A stretch of DNA of 64,000 nucleotides. Source: Commensalibacter melissae. Lineage in GTDB: Bacteria; Pseudomonadota; Alphaproteobacteria; Acetobacterales; Acetobacteraceae. Of this stretch, positions 50,909-60,330 are shown piece after piece (positions within the stretch are counted from its first letter, which is position 1; each line of letters starts with the position of its first letter). The translations under genes were made by a program, and so were the position numbers. Under the pieces are notes generated by a model that saw only the letters and a list, made by a program, of their open reading frames with translations, was not told where the DNA came from and did not search any database. The stretch spans positions 1,604,501-1,668,500 of the forward strand of contig NZ_CP046393.1 in the NCBI RefSeq assembly GCF_009734185.1, written 5' to 3'.

Positions 50909-51619
50909 CTATTGACTAGCCTTGGTTAACCCTAAATAATCTGCCAAACGATTAAATGCATTCAATCTTGCCTGATAACCATTTTGGCCTCCATTAACTT
51001 TACGTGTTACGGCCTTGACTGTAGCATCTGCTGAAATTGCAAGATCATGAACATTTGCAATATCAAACCAGTAAACAAATGCTGTCTCCACAGCATATTC
51101 ATAATGATTTCTATCTGCAACCAAATCAGGATTGTTTAATAAATTATTAATATCATCGGGAAATTCTTGATGATGATAATCCTGCATTCTTCTATACAGA
51201 TTTTTGCCTGTTATTTGAAGAAACCCCCTGCCTCTATATCTATATCCATCGCCACTTGCTTCATCACCATTCCCCATACGATCAGCATATACATAGTTAC
51301 CTAATGCTTGTGGATGATGAGCATAATGAGAAGTTTGTGTCCACAATTTATCTCTTCGGACTCTTATTTTTTTGCATAATTTTTTTTTACACATCCGTAA
51401 TGCTTGGTAACCAAATTTATCGCGCATTGCACTTACACGGTAATTTAAATTTTCCGCTATTGGTTGAAGTCCACTTTCAGCAGATATCTGAGATAGGAAA
51501 TAAGCAATTTCCCGCTTATCTGTCATATTAAAATGATTGGCATTTCTATTAAGGTAAGGCAATGCTGTAGCGTTAACTCCATTCTTTCCTTTACCTGATG
51601 GATTTACAGCATCCAGCAT
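50909..51619 (-). CDS. GH19 chitinase-like endolysin catalytic domain
   Basis: The 236-residue product is a glycoside hydrolase family 19 domain of the phage-endolysin type, which cuts peptidoglycan. Visible features are FLSQISAESGLQP with the catalytic glutamate, RYRGRGFLQITGKNLY, and KVNGGQNGYQARLNAFNR. The family core begins upstream of the ATG: in the same frame the bases before it read AVYPQIITIG, back to a TGA. No ribosome binding site is visible before the ATG. The peptidoglycan-binding gene at 51628-52008 ends nine bases away in another frame. The two are probably one endolysin split by a frameshift. If this ORF is not translated on its own, the enzyme is lost. Confidence 0.8.
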   Translation of the reverse strand: MLDAVNPSGKGKNGVNATALPYLNRNANHFNMTDKREIAYFLSQISAESGLQPIAENLNYRVSAMRDKFGYQALRMCKKKLCKKIRVRRDKLWTQTSHYAHHPQALGNYVYADRMGNGDEASGDGYRYRGRGFLQITGKNLYRRMQDYHHQEFPDDINNLLNNPDLVADRNHYEYAVETAFVYWFDIANVHDLAISADATVKAVTRKVNGGQNGYQARLNAFNRLADYLGLTKASQ

Positions 51620-51627
51620 ACCAATCG

Positions 51628-52008
51628 TTATAATTTGAGGATAAACGGCATTATTGTTGCCTCACTTGCGGAGCCCTTTTGCTTTTCTCCTTCTTTTTGC
51701 CAGGGTTGAATAGATGACAGTTTCCTTTCAGCATGATTTATTGCAAGCGAGGTTGAAGAATCTTGGGTCAGCAAACCCGTAAAATTATTCAAGTATATTG
51801 AAGTTTTTTTACCGGGTGTTATAACACCATCAGGATGTGTATAAAATTTACTCTGAAACTCAATGATTGCCTTTTTTGTAAGCGAACCACATATTCCATC
51901 AACATCAATATATGATGCACCATGCCGTTTGAGTAACGACTGTACAATTATAACATCTTGACGGTTATTTACAGCATTACGCCCAACCGAATGACGAATG
52001 TTACGCAT
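51628..52008 (-). CDS. peptidoglycan-binding domain protein, probably the N-terminal part of a split endolysin
   Basis: The 126-residue product contains a peptidoglycan-binding-like domain (DVIIVQSLLKRHG, then DGICGSLTKKAIIEFQ and DGVITPGKKT, about 18-75), followed by a linker with Lys, Gln and Ser. Such domains anchor lytic enzymes on the cell wall. The frame stops at 51628, right before the GH19 domain. The linker ends in sequence with no family meaning (MPFILKL), while the shifted frame from about 51660 onward gives the natural GH19 beginning. It starts five bases after the neck-terminator-like gene, so they form a cassette. Confidence 0.7.
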   Translation of the reverse strand: MRNIRHSVGRNAVNNRQDVIIVQSLLKRHGASYIDVDGICGSLTKKAIIEFQSKFYTHPDGVITPGKKTSIYLNNFTGLLTQDSSTSLAINHAERKLSSIQPWQKEGEKQKGSASEATIMPFILKL

Positions 52009-52013
52009 TTTAA

Positions 52014-52604
52014 TTACTCATTGAATCCATTGACATTCATAATGATTTCTTTGGCGCTGCCTTCACAAACTCCAAATTCTGGATGATATTCAAAATAAAC
52101 ATCAACCGAGCAAACATCCTCATATTGATCTTCCGCATTGACAAATGAACTTTCTATGGTTACTTCATCGCTATAAAGAGGAAAAAATGGCGCTTTATAT
52201 TGCTCAAACTGATCACTTGCCCAGGAATCATTAAATCTGACTATAAACGACTTGGCCATTTGCAGTGCTGGAACATATTCGTTTCCGACGAACATCAGGG
52301 TCATTGTAATCTGCGATCTTGACCTGAAAATCTTATGACGCCCCCGATAATAGCTTTCATTACTTGAAAGACGGTTTTCGTCAACGATATTCATGAGTAT
52401 ATAGGGTGCTTTGGGGGTTGAAACTCGGTTGCCGCGACCTTGTATAATCGTTAATTCAGTTCCTTTAATAGGGATAGCCTTTTTTATGAATTTTCCTACC
52501 AAATTATACATTTCTTTATAACTTAAAGTGTATAATTCTGGAAATTCTCCATCTTTGGGAGCAACAACCATGACTTTGACATGTTTATTATCCTTTTTAC
52601 TCAT
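52014..52604 (-). CDS. phage neck-terminator (gp12-like, LIC_12616 family) protein
   Basis: The 196-residue protein resembles phage neck-terminator proteins of the gp12-like family, which close the tail end of the head-tail connector. Typical segments are RVSTPKAPYILMNIVDENR, SRSQITMTLMFVGNEYVPA, and PLYSDEVTIESSFVNAEDQYEDVCSVDVYFEYHPE. No other head, tail or integrase genes are in the window, so this is a remnant or a domesticated fragment. It is the first gene of a leftward cassette with the peptidoglycan-binding and GH19 genes, and has no strong ribosome binding site. Confidence 0.7.
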   Translation of the reverse strand: MSKKDNKHVKVMVVAPKDGEFPELYTLSYKEMYNLVGKFIKKAIPIKGTELTIIQGRGNRVSTPKAPYILMNIVDENRLSSNESYYRGRHKIFRSRSQITMTLMFVGNEYVPALQMAKSFIVRFNDSWASDQFEQYKAPFFPLYSDEVTIESSFVNAEDQYEDVCSVDVYFEYHPEFGVCEGSAKEIIMNVNGFNE

Positions 52605-53552
52605 AGAATTAAGGCTTTCTTAAATTTTTTGTTTTGGAAATTAATTGGAATATTGATGCTATTGTTTTGGCATCTATTGAAAAAATTCTATTGATAAAAA
52701 ACAAAAAAACGACCTACTATCAAGGTCGCTTCATCAAACTATAATAATACTAACTTACTAAAATAATCTCAAAATCTGACAGAAAATTCAATAATGTTTG
52801 ACTGTTTGTATCAATTTTTTTAGATATATTTAAGTGGCTTTTACAAATATAAACTATCAATCCGTTATCTCTAAAACCTATCCTTTTACAGATAACACAT
52901 GATATATTCCAGAACGGCGATATTTTCAAAAATTAATCTAATAAGTATATTATATTTAAAATTACCAATTAATTTGTTTATAATGAAACGATATTTTTCA
53001 ATAAAGTTGATAGCATAATACCAAATTGAATGTAGATAATCTTGCAACAATCGCTATCTACACGACCAAAAACTTAAATTGGGCTTAAATCTGCACTATC
53101 ATCAAATTTTGCATAAAAAATCCGCCAAAACAAATATACTAAAACACCATATCATAACTGACCTAGTTTTTTCCTATATTCAACAATAATGAGTTCATTA
53201 AGAACAGTCTGTCTAGAATATTACTGACATTGACTACATATAAAATCATCAACAGAGCAATGACGGTAGAAAATTATAAATCCAGATGGATATTGGCTCC
53301 AAATCATTTGTAAAGGTAAAAATTTATATTGATAAATGATTATAAAAATAAATGATACTATAATTAAAATAGTGGTTAGGGCTCTAAATTAAAAAATTCT
53401 TTTTTTAAAAACATCTTCTACTAACATAAAAATACTGCCAACAAGAATTTGTGATAGTAAACCATAAATTCGCAATTTTGTTTTCAAATATTATGGAGCC
53501 ATCAACGATATCCCTAGAAACCATTTATTATAGCAATAATCAAAATAATAGC
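52605..53552. other. 948-base AT-rich stretch without a recognisable gene
   Basis: I find no convincing coding region, tRNA or known structured RNA. Translations on both strands are broken by stops after at most about 30 codons. The only defined element is the minus-strand terminator at 52703-52728. The stretch lies between phage-derived genes and ftsY and may be the eroded remainder of the same insertion. Confidence 0.5.
52703..52728 (-). terminator. minus-strand intrinsic terminator without an obvious gene
   Basis: On the minus strand, CGACCT and AGGTCG form a 6-bp stem with a 7-base loop, followed by seven Ts. The nearest gene ending toward it is ftsY, 825 bases upstream. It may end an unrecognised transcript or a leader of the phage-like cassette. 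Confidence 0.65.
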
Positions 53553-54509
53553 TCAGTTATCAACATTAACTTCTGTAGTGGAAAGTTGAACTGTATCTCC
53601 CACCAATCCCTTGGCGAATTCTTCTGCAGAAAAATCGCGAAGATCTTCCGCCTTTTCACCAACTCCTACTGCATGGATTGGCAACTTAAATTTTTCAGCC
53701 AAGGCAATGACAATTCCTCCTCGTGCCGTACCATCCAATTTGGTAATGATTAATCCACTAACATCAACCATTTCCTTAAAGATACGAACCTGTTCAATTG
53801 CATTTTGACCTGTTGTGGCATCCAAAACCAATAAAACAGAATGCGGCGCCGTTTCATTAAATTTACGCATGACACGAATGATTTTGGCAAGCTCCTCCAT
53901 CAGAGCACTTTTATTATGCAAACGACCTGCCGTATCAATCAACAGCAAATCTGTTTGCTCATTTTTTGCACGTTTCAGGGCTTCAAAAGCTAAACCCGCC
54001 GCATCTGCTTGCGGTTTTCCTGATATAACCGATACACCAACCCGATCACCCCACACTTGCAATTGTTCCACTGCTGCCGCACGAAAAGTATCCCCGGCAA
54101 CCATCATCACCTTAAGCCCCTGATCAGTAAAAAACTGTCCCATTTTTCCAATCGTTGTCGTTTTTCCTGTCCCGTTTACGCCAACCATCAAAACAACATG
54201 GGGTTTCAAATCAGGATTGGGCTGAAAGGGTACGGTAACTGGTTTTAGAATCTTGGAAATTTCTTCTGCAAGAGCCTGTTTTATTTCCTGATCCGTAACT
54301 TCCGAACCGAACCGGGTCTTACGAAAGGATTCAATAACATTTTCCGCTACTTCTGGCCCAAAATCAGCAGAAATTAGAATATCCTCCAATTGTTCAAGTG
54401 ATTCATCATCCAATCGTCGTTTTGTAAAAACAGATGTTAAGTTGTTTCCCAATTTTTGTGTTGAACGGGAAAGCCCCTGTTTAAGACGAGAAAAAAAACC
54501 AAGCGCCAT
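53553..54509 (-). CDS. ftsY: signal recognition particle receptor FtsY
   Basis: FtsY is the membrane-associated SRP receptor GTPase that delivers ribosomes making membrane proteins to the Sec channel. The 318-residue protein is the short form without a long acidic A-domain. Its NG domain shows G1 GVNGTGKTTTIGKM, DTAGRLHNKS (G3), TKLDGTARGG (G4) and GVGEKAEDLRDF. It starts directly after the mtaB stop (TAAATG), so the two are coupled. The 3' end is followed by the long AT-rich stretch with no close terminator. Confidence 0.97.
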   Translation of the reverse strand: MALGFFSRLKQGLSRSTQKLGNNLTSVFTKRRLDDESLEQLEDILISADFGPEVAENVIESFRKTRFGSEVTDQEIKQALAEEISKILKPVTVPFQPNPDLKPHVVLMVGVNGTGKTTTIGKMGQFFTDQGLKVMMVAGDTFRAAAVEQLQVWGDRVGVSVISGKPQADAAGLAFEALKRAKNEQTDLLLIDTAGRLHNKSALMEELAKIIRVMRKFNETAPHSVLLVLDATTGQNAIEQVRIFKEMVDVSGLIITKLDGTARGGIVIALAEKFKLPIHAVGVGEKAEDLRDFSAEEFAKGLVGDTVQLSTTEVNVDN

Positions 54510-55772
54510 TTATATTCTTTCTACTATAATACCATCAGAATTACCCGAAATTACACGGGCTGTAATAATTTCACCGGGAATTGCCTCCTTACCTGTTAAG
54601 GTTGCTGCGGAAAATTGTTCACTGTGACCACGATCAACCGTTTCCATCAAGATGGAAACCGTTTTATTAATAAAATATTCATGATATGAACTGGCTATTT
54701 TTGCACCCAAATTTCGCAACCGGGCCGCACGCTCTTTCCTTACGGAAACTGCAATGGCTGGCATCTGGGCCGCAGGTGTGCCCTTTCTTTCACTATAGGG
54801 AAAAACATGAAGATAGGGAATGGCAACTGTCTTTAGAAAATCGTATGTCTCCTGAAAATACGATTCATCCTCCGTCGGAAAACCTGCAATAATATCGGCA
54901 CTTAGTCCGATATCAGGGCGTATTGAACGAAGTTGTTCAACCAATGACCCAACATCTTTGGTTTGATGACGTCGCTTCATCCGTTTTAATATCATGTCGG
55001 AACCTGCCTGAAGCGACAAATGAAGATGGGGCATAAAACGAGATTCACTGGCCATTAAATCCCACAAAACCGGATCCATACCAATTGGATCAATTGATGA
55101 TAATCTTAACCTTTTTAATTCCGGAACATCTTTTAGAATAGCCTTACACAGATCCCCCAACCTTCCTTTATGTTTCAGATCCCTTCCCCATGAAGCGATA
55201 TCAACTCCTGTAAGAACAATCTCATTGTATTGCTGTTGGGTCAAAGCTTTTACCTGATCAACCACTCCCTTAACAGAAACAGACCGGGAAGGTCCCCGCC
55301 CAAAAGGGATAACACAAAAAGTACAACGGTGATCGCATCCCTGCTGAATTTGAACAAAAGCCCTAGTCCGACCGGTAAAATCAGTTACAATCCGTCCCAC
55401 GGTATTTTTCACCGTCATGATATCGGAGACCTGATTTCCTTGAGATAAAGCTGCCTCTGTCCAATTTTCCCCTTTTAACTTGTCTTCATTCCCCAATATT
55501 TGCTTCACACCCGGTAATGAAGACCATTGTTCAGGATTGATTTGTGCGGCACAACCTGTGACAATAATACGTTTTTCGCTATCTTTTCGGTGTAGCCGAC
55601 GAATTGCCTGTTTTGCCTGCCGTTCTGCCTCAGCTGTCACGGCACAGGTATTGACAATAACGACATTATCAAGTTGCTCGGCATGCTGGCTCATTACCTC
55701 ACTTTCATAACGGTTAAGCCTGCATCCAAAGGTAATGATCTGCGGTTTGTCCTTTTGGGTCTTTGACGTCAT
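54510..55772 (-). CDS. mtaB: tRNA t6A37 methylthiotransferase
   Basis: MtaB is a radical-SAM enzyme that turns t6A into ms2t6A at position 37 of tRNAs reading ANN codons. The 420-residue protein has an N-terminal MTTase domain with three cluster cysteines (FGCRLN, NTCAVT, TGCAA), a radical SAM domain with the CxxxCxxC site QQGCDHRCTFC, and a C-terminal TRAM-like RNA-binding region. The CRLN and overall pattern favour MtaB over MiaB. Its start overlaps the dapF stop by four bases and its stop abuts ftsY. Confidence 0.93.
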   Translation of the reverse strand: MTSKTQKDKPQIITFGCRLNRYESEVMSQHAEQLDNVVIVNTCAVTAEAERQAKQAIRRLHRKDSEKRIIVTGCAAQINPEQWSSLPGVKQILGNEDKLKGENWTEAALSQGNQVSDIMTVKNTVGRIVTDFTGRTRAFVQIQQGCDHRCTFCVIPFGRGPSRSVSVKGVVDQVKALTQQQYNEIVLTGVDIASWGRDLKHKGRLGDLCKAILKDVPELKRLRLSSIDPIGMDPVLWDLMASESRFMPHLHLSLQAGSDMILKRMKRRHQTKDVGSLVEQLRSIRPDIGLSADIIAGFPTEDESYFQETYDFLKTVAIPYLHVFPYSERKGTPAAQMPAIAVSVRKERAARLRNLGAKIASSYHEYFINKTVSILMETVDRGHSEQFSAATLTGKEAIPGEIITARVISGNSDGIIVERI

Positions 55773-56593
55773 AAAGGGTAATGATCCAAATTAAATTGCC
55801 CGGTAAAAGAAAAATGAACAGGACCTGTCATCAATACATCATTAGAGGCTTCATCCCATTCAACAATCAAATTCCCACCATCCATTCTTACCTCGCAATA
55901 ACGATCAGCCAAACCTCGCCGAACCGCATTCACAACAGAAGCACATGCACCGGAACCACAAGCCAGTGTTAACCCTGCACCGCGTTCCCAAACACGAACC
56001 CGCATGTTTTGACGATCCAGCATCTGTACAAACCCTATATTTGCCCCTTCCGGAAACAAGGGGTCTTTTTCCAGAACCTGACCGCAAAATACAGGATCGA
56101 CCGTAGATAAGTCCTCAACGAAAAATGTTACATGGGGATTTCCCATAGAAACCGCTGCTGGTTCCCCGGATAATGGCAAATATAAACTATCAACATCACG
56201 TTGTAGTGGAATATCACGCCAATTCATTTTTGGCTGTCCCATATTTACTTTTACTGTAAAAGCATCAATGACCTCGGTTGGCAATAACCCAGCGCTGGTT
56301 TGTAAGGTAAAATTCTTACGTTGAAATTTATCATGCAACCATGCCGTGACACAGCGTGAACCGTTTCCACAGGCACCGGCCTCATCACCACCAGGATTGA
56401 AAAAACGAACATAAACATCGGCTTTTTTATCTTTTGGAGCAGATAATATAATCAACTGATCACAGCCAATCCCATAACGACGATCACATAGTTCGGCAAT
56501 ACGATTATTATTTAGCTGAATTCTGTTGACAGAATTATCGATAATGACAAAATCATTACCGATACCATGCATTTTACTAAAAGAAATATCCAT
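55769..56593 (-). CDS. dapF: diaminopimelate epimerase
   Basis: DapF converts LL- to meso-diaminopimelate, used for lysine and as the third residue of the peptidoglycan stem built by the mur genes at the start of the window. It is cofactor-independent and uses two cysteines: Cys75 in GACGNGSR and Cys212 in LACGSGACA. The 274-residue length and the N-terminal KMHGIGNDFV are typical. It is the first gene of the leftward dapF-mtaB-ftsY operon, with four-base and zero-base junctions. Confidence 0.96.
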   Translation of the reverse strand: MDISFSKMHGIGNDFVIIDNSVNRIQLNNNRIAELCDRRYGIGCDQLIILSAPKDKKADVYVRFFNPGGDEAGACGNGSRCVTAWLHDKFQRKNFTLQTSAGLLPTEVIDAFTVKVNMGQPKMNWRDIPLQRDVDSLYLPLSGEPAAVSMGNPHVTFFVEDLSTVDPVFCGQVLEKDPLFPEGANIGFVQMLDRQNMRVRVWERGAGLTLACGSGACASVVNAVRRGLADRYCEVRMDGGNLIVEWDEASNDVLMTGPVHFSFTGQFNLDHYPL

Positions 56594-56667
56594 TATTATT
56601 CTAACGTAACTATTGGTACTTAACTTGACTTAATTTATCAATGTAACACAAAAAACGCCAATTTTTT

Positions 56668-57309
56668 ATGCCCATGACCGAATTAAACAATTTCCATCCC
56701 CATTCTTTTGATATTGCTGGTACAGAAAATGATCTTGAATATTATACGCATCATAAACCTGCACCTCTTATCGACCAAGGGGGATATAAAACTATTGAAG
56801 CCTTATATCATACTCTCATACAAAAAGGCGATACCATCCTTGACCTAATGTGTGGATCAAACAGTCATATTCCCGCGAATGTTCCATACCAAGATTTAAT
56901 CGGTATTGATATCGATAACAATGCCTTGCAACAAAATCATCAATTAACAAAAAAAATTCTTCAGGACATTAACCAAAATTTATCCCTTCCTTTACAAGAT
57001 AACAGTGTCGATTATATTTGCCTGTGCTCAGTCATTGAATATTTGCGAAATCCTTTCGCTATTCTTGAGGAATGCTATCGGATATTAAAGCCTCAAGGCA
57101 GAATAATCTTTTCTTTTTCCCCCCGATATTTAGCGACCCGCACCATTGCCTTATGGCAGGCACTTGATAACGGGGAGCGCCAGCGCCTTATCAAAATTCT
57201 TCTGAAACGATCAGGATTCAACAATTTCGATCAGGGAGAAGTGCATCCACCCGATAATCAGCCTCTCTGGAAAAGCAGCATATATAGTGTTGTTGCCAGT
57301 AAAATTTAA
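56668..57309 (+). CDS. class I SAM-dependent methyltransferase
   Basis: The 213-residue protein has the Rossmann-type methyltransferase fold: the SAM loop ILDLMCGSNSHIP (in place of the usual GxGxG), the acidic strand end LIGIDIDNNAL, DNSVDYICLCSVIEYL and the post-motif LKPQGRIIFSFSP. Such proteins methylate small molecules or proteins; the target cannot be read. ATGs at 56668 and 56674 are both possible starts. It is transcribed divergently from dapF, and the dioxygenase gene follows after 31 bases. Confidence 0.82.
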   Translation: MPMTELNNFHPHSFDIAGTENDLEYYTHHKPAPLIDQGGYKTIEALYHTLIQKGDTILDLMCGSNSHIPANVPYQDLIGIDIDNNALQQNHQLTKKILQDINQNLSLPLQDNSVDYICLCSVIEYLRNPFAILEECYRILKPQGRIIFSFSPRYLATRTIALWQALDNGERQRLIKILLKRSGFNNFDQGEVHPPDNQPLWKSSIYSVVASKI

Positions 57310-57340
57310 TTTATGCTAATCATATTGGAATGAATCTGTA

Positions 57341-58132
57341 ATGCGTCAACCCGTTTGTTATCTTCCCCATGGGGGCGGTCCGTGTTTTTTTATGGATGAT
57401 CCTTATAATATATGGACCAATATGGGTGATTTTCTACATAAATTCCCTAAAACATTACCTAAAAAACCAGATGCCATCGTTGTCATTGCGGCTCATTGGG
57501 AAAGCGATCCGATCAAAATCCACCATCACCCAAATCCATCCTTGTATTATGATTATTATGACTTTCCCGAACATACTTATCAATTACAATATCCAGCATC
57601 AGGGTATCCGCTTCTTGCCGAACAAATCCATACCCTTTTAACAGAACAGCATATTCAAAGTGAATTTGAAGAAAAAAGAGGATGGGATCATAGTGTTTTT
57701 ATTCCCTTAAAAGTCATGTTTCCTGATGCCGATATTCCAATTGTGGAAATATCGCTACATAATAACCTTGATCCGGCATACCATTTTAATATCGGTCGGG
57801 CCCTTTATCCGCTACGCAATAAAAATATTTTAATTATGGGAAGTGGGATGAGCTATCATAACCTGCCCTTTTTATTTTCTGGTCAAGGCACTAGAGAGGC
57901 ATATGCTTTTGATAACTGGTTAACCGATGTCATTTCCCTCCCCGCTTGTGATGATCGTGATAGATTATTGATTGAATGGGAAAAAACCGCCGGCGCACAT
58001 TCGGCTCATCCACGTACAGAACATCTTCTACCCTTGATGGCGGTTTCTGGCGCAGCAAGACAAGATCATGGAAAATGTATATTTAAAGATATAATTTTAC
58101 ATAAACCAATTTCTGCTTACCAATTTGGTTGA
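57341..58132 (+). CDS. DODA-type extradiol aromatic ring-opening dioxygenase
   Basis: The 263-residue protein belongs to the class III extradiol dioxygenase family related to LigB, YgiD and plant DOPA dioxygenase, which open catechol rings with a bound metal. Conserved segments are YLPHGGGPCFF (His10), VVIAAHWES, RGWDHSVFIPL and GSGMSYHNL, supplying the histidine ligands. The C-terminal EHLLPLMAVSGAA is also typical. Natural substrate in bacteria is generally unclear for this group. It follows the methyltransferase gene on the same strand and may be co-transcribed. Confidence 0.88.
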   Translation: MRQPVCYLPHGGGPCFFMDDPYNIWTNMGDFLHKFPKTLPKKPDAIVVIAAHWESDPIKIHHHPNPSLYYDYYDFPEHTYQLQYPASGYPLLAEQIHTLLTEQHIQSEFEEKRGWDHSVFIPLKVMFPDADIPIVEISLHNNLDPAYHFNIGRALYPLRNKNILIMGSGMSYHNLPFLFSGQGTREAYAFDNWLTDVISLPACDDRDRLLIEWEKTAGAHSAHPRTEHLLPLMAVSGAARQDHGKCIFKDIILHKPISAYQFG

Positions 58133-58517
58133 TTATTATCAAAACAGAAAATATTCCCTTAATCATGCTTTAGTTTTTAACATATTCTACAGTATTAAAT
58201 AATACTGACATTAATTTTCTTTTTTTATAAAAATTGTTTCATGATAATACAAAATAAATCCTTAAATATTTATTTTTAAGTTTGAAAAAATTTGTATTTA
58301 GAATATTTTATAAATATTGTAGATATGTTTTAACCTAATAAATATTGATAAACCGCTTTATGATATTATATCAACCTTGAATGTATCTGATAATACCCCC
58401 ATTTCACTCATTCTGTTTTTACAATTTCCCACAAAACCTTCATTTATTTAACAAAATCCACTTTGTTATATAGTTGATTTTTTGTTTAGATTTATAACCT
58501 ACGTTTCGGATTCCTAT
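58133..58517. other. 385-base AT-rich gap before the helicase gene
   Basis: No gene or strong structure is visible. It presumably holds the helicase promoter. TTGATA near 58347 could be a -35 box, but no well-spaced -10 box stands out. Confidence 0.4.
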
Positions 58518-60281
58518 ATGCCATTTACTCAAATTCATTCCTCCCTTGCAAAAGCTATAGAAAATAAAGGCTATACAGCCTTGACTGCTGTTCAACAGGC
58601 TGTTCTTGAACAACAGAATAATGAACAAGATTTACTTGTATCTGCTCAAACCGGTTCAGGTAAAACCGTGGCTTATGGAATTGCCATGGCAACAACATTA
58701 CTTGCTAATAAAGATCAGTTTGCTGCTGCAAAATTACCGCTAGCCCTGATTATCGCTCCCACTCGCGAATTAGCGTTACAAGTTCACCAAGAATTATCCT
58801 GGCTATATACAAATACCAAGGCCAAGATTGTAACCTGTATTGGCGGAATGAATGTTCGTAAAGAAGCTTATGCACTGGAAAAAGGCTGTCATATCGTTGT
58901 GGGAACACCCGGACGACTTTGTGATCACGTACGGCATAATCATCTTGATCTATCTGGCCTGGACACAATTGTTCTTGATGAAGCAGATGAAATGTTGGAC
59001 TTGGGTTTTCGTGATGAACTGGAGGAATTATTATCCGCATGTCCATCAAATCATAGAACCCTGCTTTTTTCTGCAACCATTGACAAAGATATTGAAAACC
59101 TGGCCCGACGATATCAGAAAAAAGCATTGAGAATTAATACAGTTCCCACCAATCAGCATAGAGACATTGAATATCACGCTTCTTTGATTCACCCAAAGGA
59201 GGTTGATAACGCCGTTATTAATTATTTACGTTTTATTGACAGCCCCACAGCAATGGTTTTCTGTGCCACCCGAGAACTCGTTCGTCATATGCAATCAACT
59301 TTGATTGAACGGGGTTTTTCATGTGTTGCCCTTTCTGGCGATCTTGGACAGGAAGAACGAAATCATGCCATTAAAAGTCTTCGTTCTGGTCAAATACGAG
59401 TCTGTGTTGCCACTGATGTCGCTGCCCGTGGTTTGGATCTGCCCACTCTGGATCTTGTCATTCATGCTAGCCTTCCAACCAATTCCGCCACCTTATTGCA
59501 TCGTTCAGGAAGGACTGGACGTGCCGGAAGAAAAGGTCGGTGCGTGTTAATTGTTCCTTCAAATCAACGCAATCGTGCCGAACGCCTATTGGCTCACGCT
59601 AAAGTAACAGCAAGTTGGGAAAACCCGCCTGATATGATGGCCATCCGTGAAAAGGATAACCAGCGTCTTCTTTCCAATCCTGTACTTTTAAGCAGCAAGG
59701 ATATTATGGAAGAAGATCAACCTTTGATTCAGCAGTTGATTGAACAGTTCAATCTTAATGAACTTGCGAATGCTGTCATTTCATTTTATCGTTCAATTAT
59801 TCCTAATCCCGAGGAAATTACAAACATATCCCTGCAGAAACAGCGCTCCGCCCCTTACAATAAGGAAAATAGAAGACAAAAATCATCAGAAAAATACGCA
59901 TTTACAAACGGGGTCTGGTATGAAATTCCAGTTGGTCGAAATGAAAAAGCAGATCCTAAATGGCTTATTCCAACCATTTGCAAATCTGGTAATATCCAGA
60001 AAAAAGATATTGGAAATATTCGTATTTTTGATAACGCCACAAAATTCGAGATTTCCTCGGAAAAAAAAGATATTTTTAACAAAAATATTGCAAATGACAA
60101 ATCCGTAAACATTTACCAAACGTCAGCCCCGTCTATTGGGGAAGGTGATAAAAAACCGGATTACAGGCGCAAAAGAAAAAATGGGTCGGATTTAAAAAAA
60201 ACAAGAACCAGAAAGAAAACCGATTTTAAATACAAAGATAAATCGGGTCCATCATCTTCATCAAGAAAACGCAAAAAATAA
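58518..60281 (+). CDS. DEAD-box RNA helicase
   Basis: This ATP-dependent RNA helicase remodels RNA in ribosome assembly or mRNA decay. Chosen start is ATG 58518 (587 residues), with GGA seven bases upstream; the TTG at 58482 is less likely. Motifs in order are SAQTGSGKT (I), PTRELALQ (Ia), VGTPGRL (Ib), DEAD at 154-157 (II), FSATI (III), ATDVAARGLD (V) and HRSGRTGRAGR (VI). The tail of about 150 residues is rich in Lys, Arg and Ser and ends in a poly-basic stretch, probably for RNA binding. The Q motif (TALTAVQQAVL) is present. Which of the DeaD or RhlE groups it belongs to is uncertain. Confidence 0.93.
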   Translation: MPFTQIHSSLAKAIENKGYTALTAVQQAVLEQQNNEQDLLVSAQTGSGKTVAYGIAMATTLLANKDQFAAAKLPLALIIAPTRELALQVHQELSWLYTNTKAKIVTCIGGMNVRKEAYALEKGCHIVVGTPGRLCDHVRHNHLDLSGLDTIVLDEADEMLDLGFRDELEELLSACPSNHRTLLFSATIDKDIENLARRYQKKALRINTVPTNQHRDIEYHASLIHPKEVDNAVINYLRFIDSPTAMVFCATRELVRHMQSTLIERGFSCVALSGDLGQEERNHAIKSLRSGQIRVCVATDVAARGLDLPTLDLVIHASLPTNSATLLHRSGRTGRAGRKGRCVLIVPSNQRNRAERLLAHAKVTASWENPPDMMAIREKDNQRLLSNPVLLSSKDIMEEDQPLIQQLIEQFNLNELANAVISFYRSIIPNPEEITNISLQKQRSAPYNKENRRQKSSEKYAFTNGVWYEIPVGRNEKADPKWLIPTICKSGNIQKKDIGNIRIFDNATKFEISSEKKDIFNKNIANDKSVNIYQTSAPSIGEGDKKPDYRRKRKNGSDLKKTRTRKKTDFKYKDKSGPSSSSRKRKK

Positions 60282-60282
60282 A

Positions 60283-60304
60283 TAAAGGGGCTTATGCCCC
60301 TTTA
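60283..60304 (+). terminator. GC-rich hairpin after the helicase gene
   Basis: TAAAGGGGC and GCCCCTTTA form a perfect 9-bp stem with a TTAT loop, starting two bases after the helicase stop. The T-tract is short but the stem is strong. It also faces the convergent repeat-protein gene. Confidence 0.7.
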
Positions 60305-60330
60305 CCAAATTCGTGTCACAAATTAAAAAT

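Noticed and set aside
53100-53300. Possible transposase remnant in the empty stretch
   Set aside because: Minus-strand translations give only short pieces with frequent stops and no transposase signature or inverted terminal repeats.
53451-53753. 100-residue plus-strand open frame over the ftsY 3' end
   Set aside because: Most of it is antisense to conserved ftsY sequence and it shows no family features.
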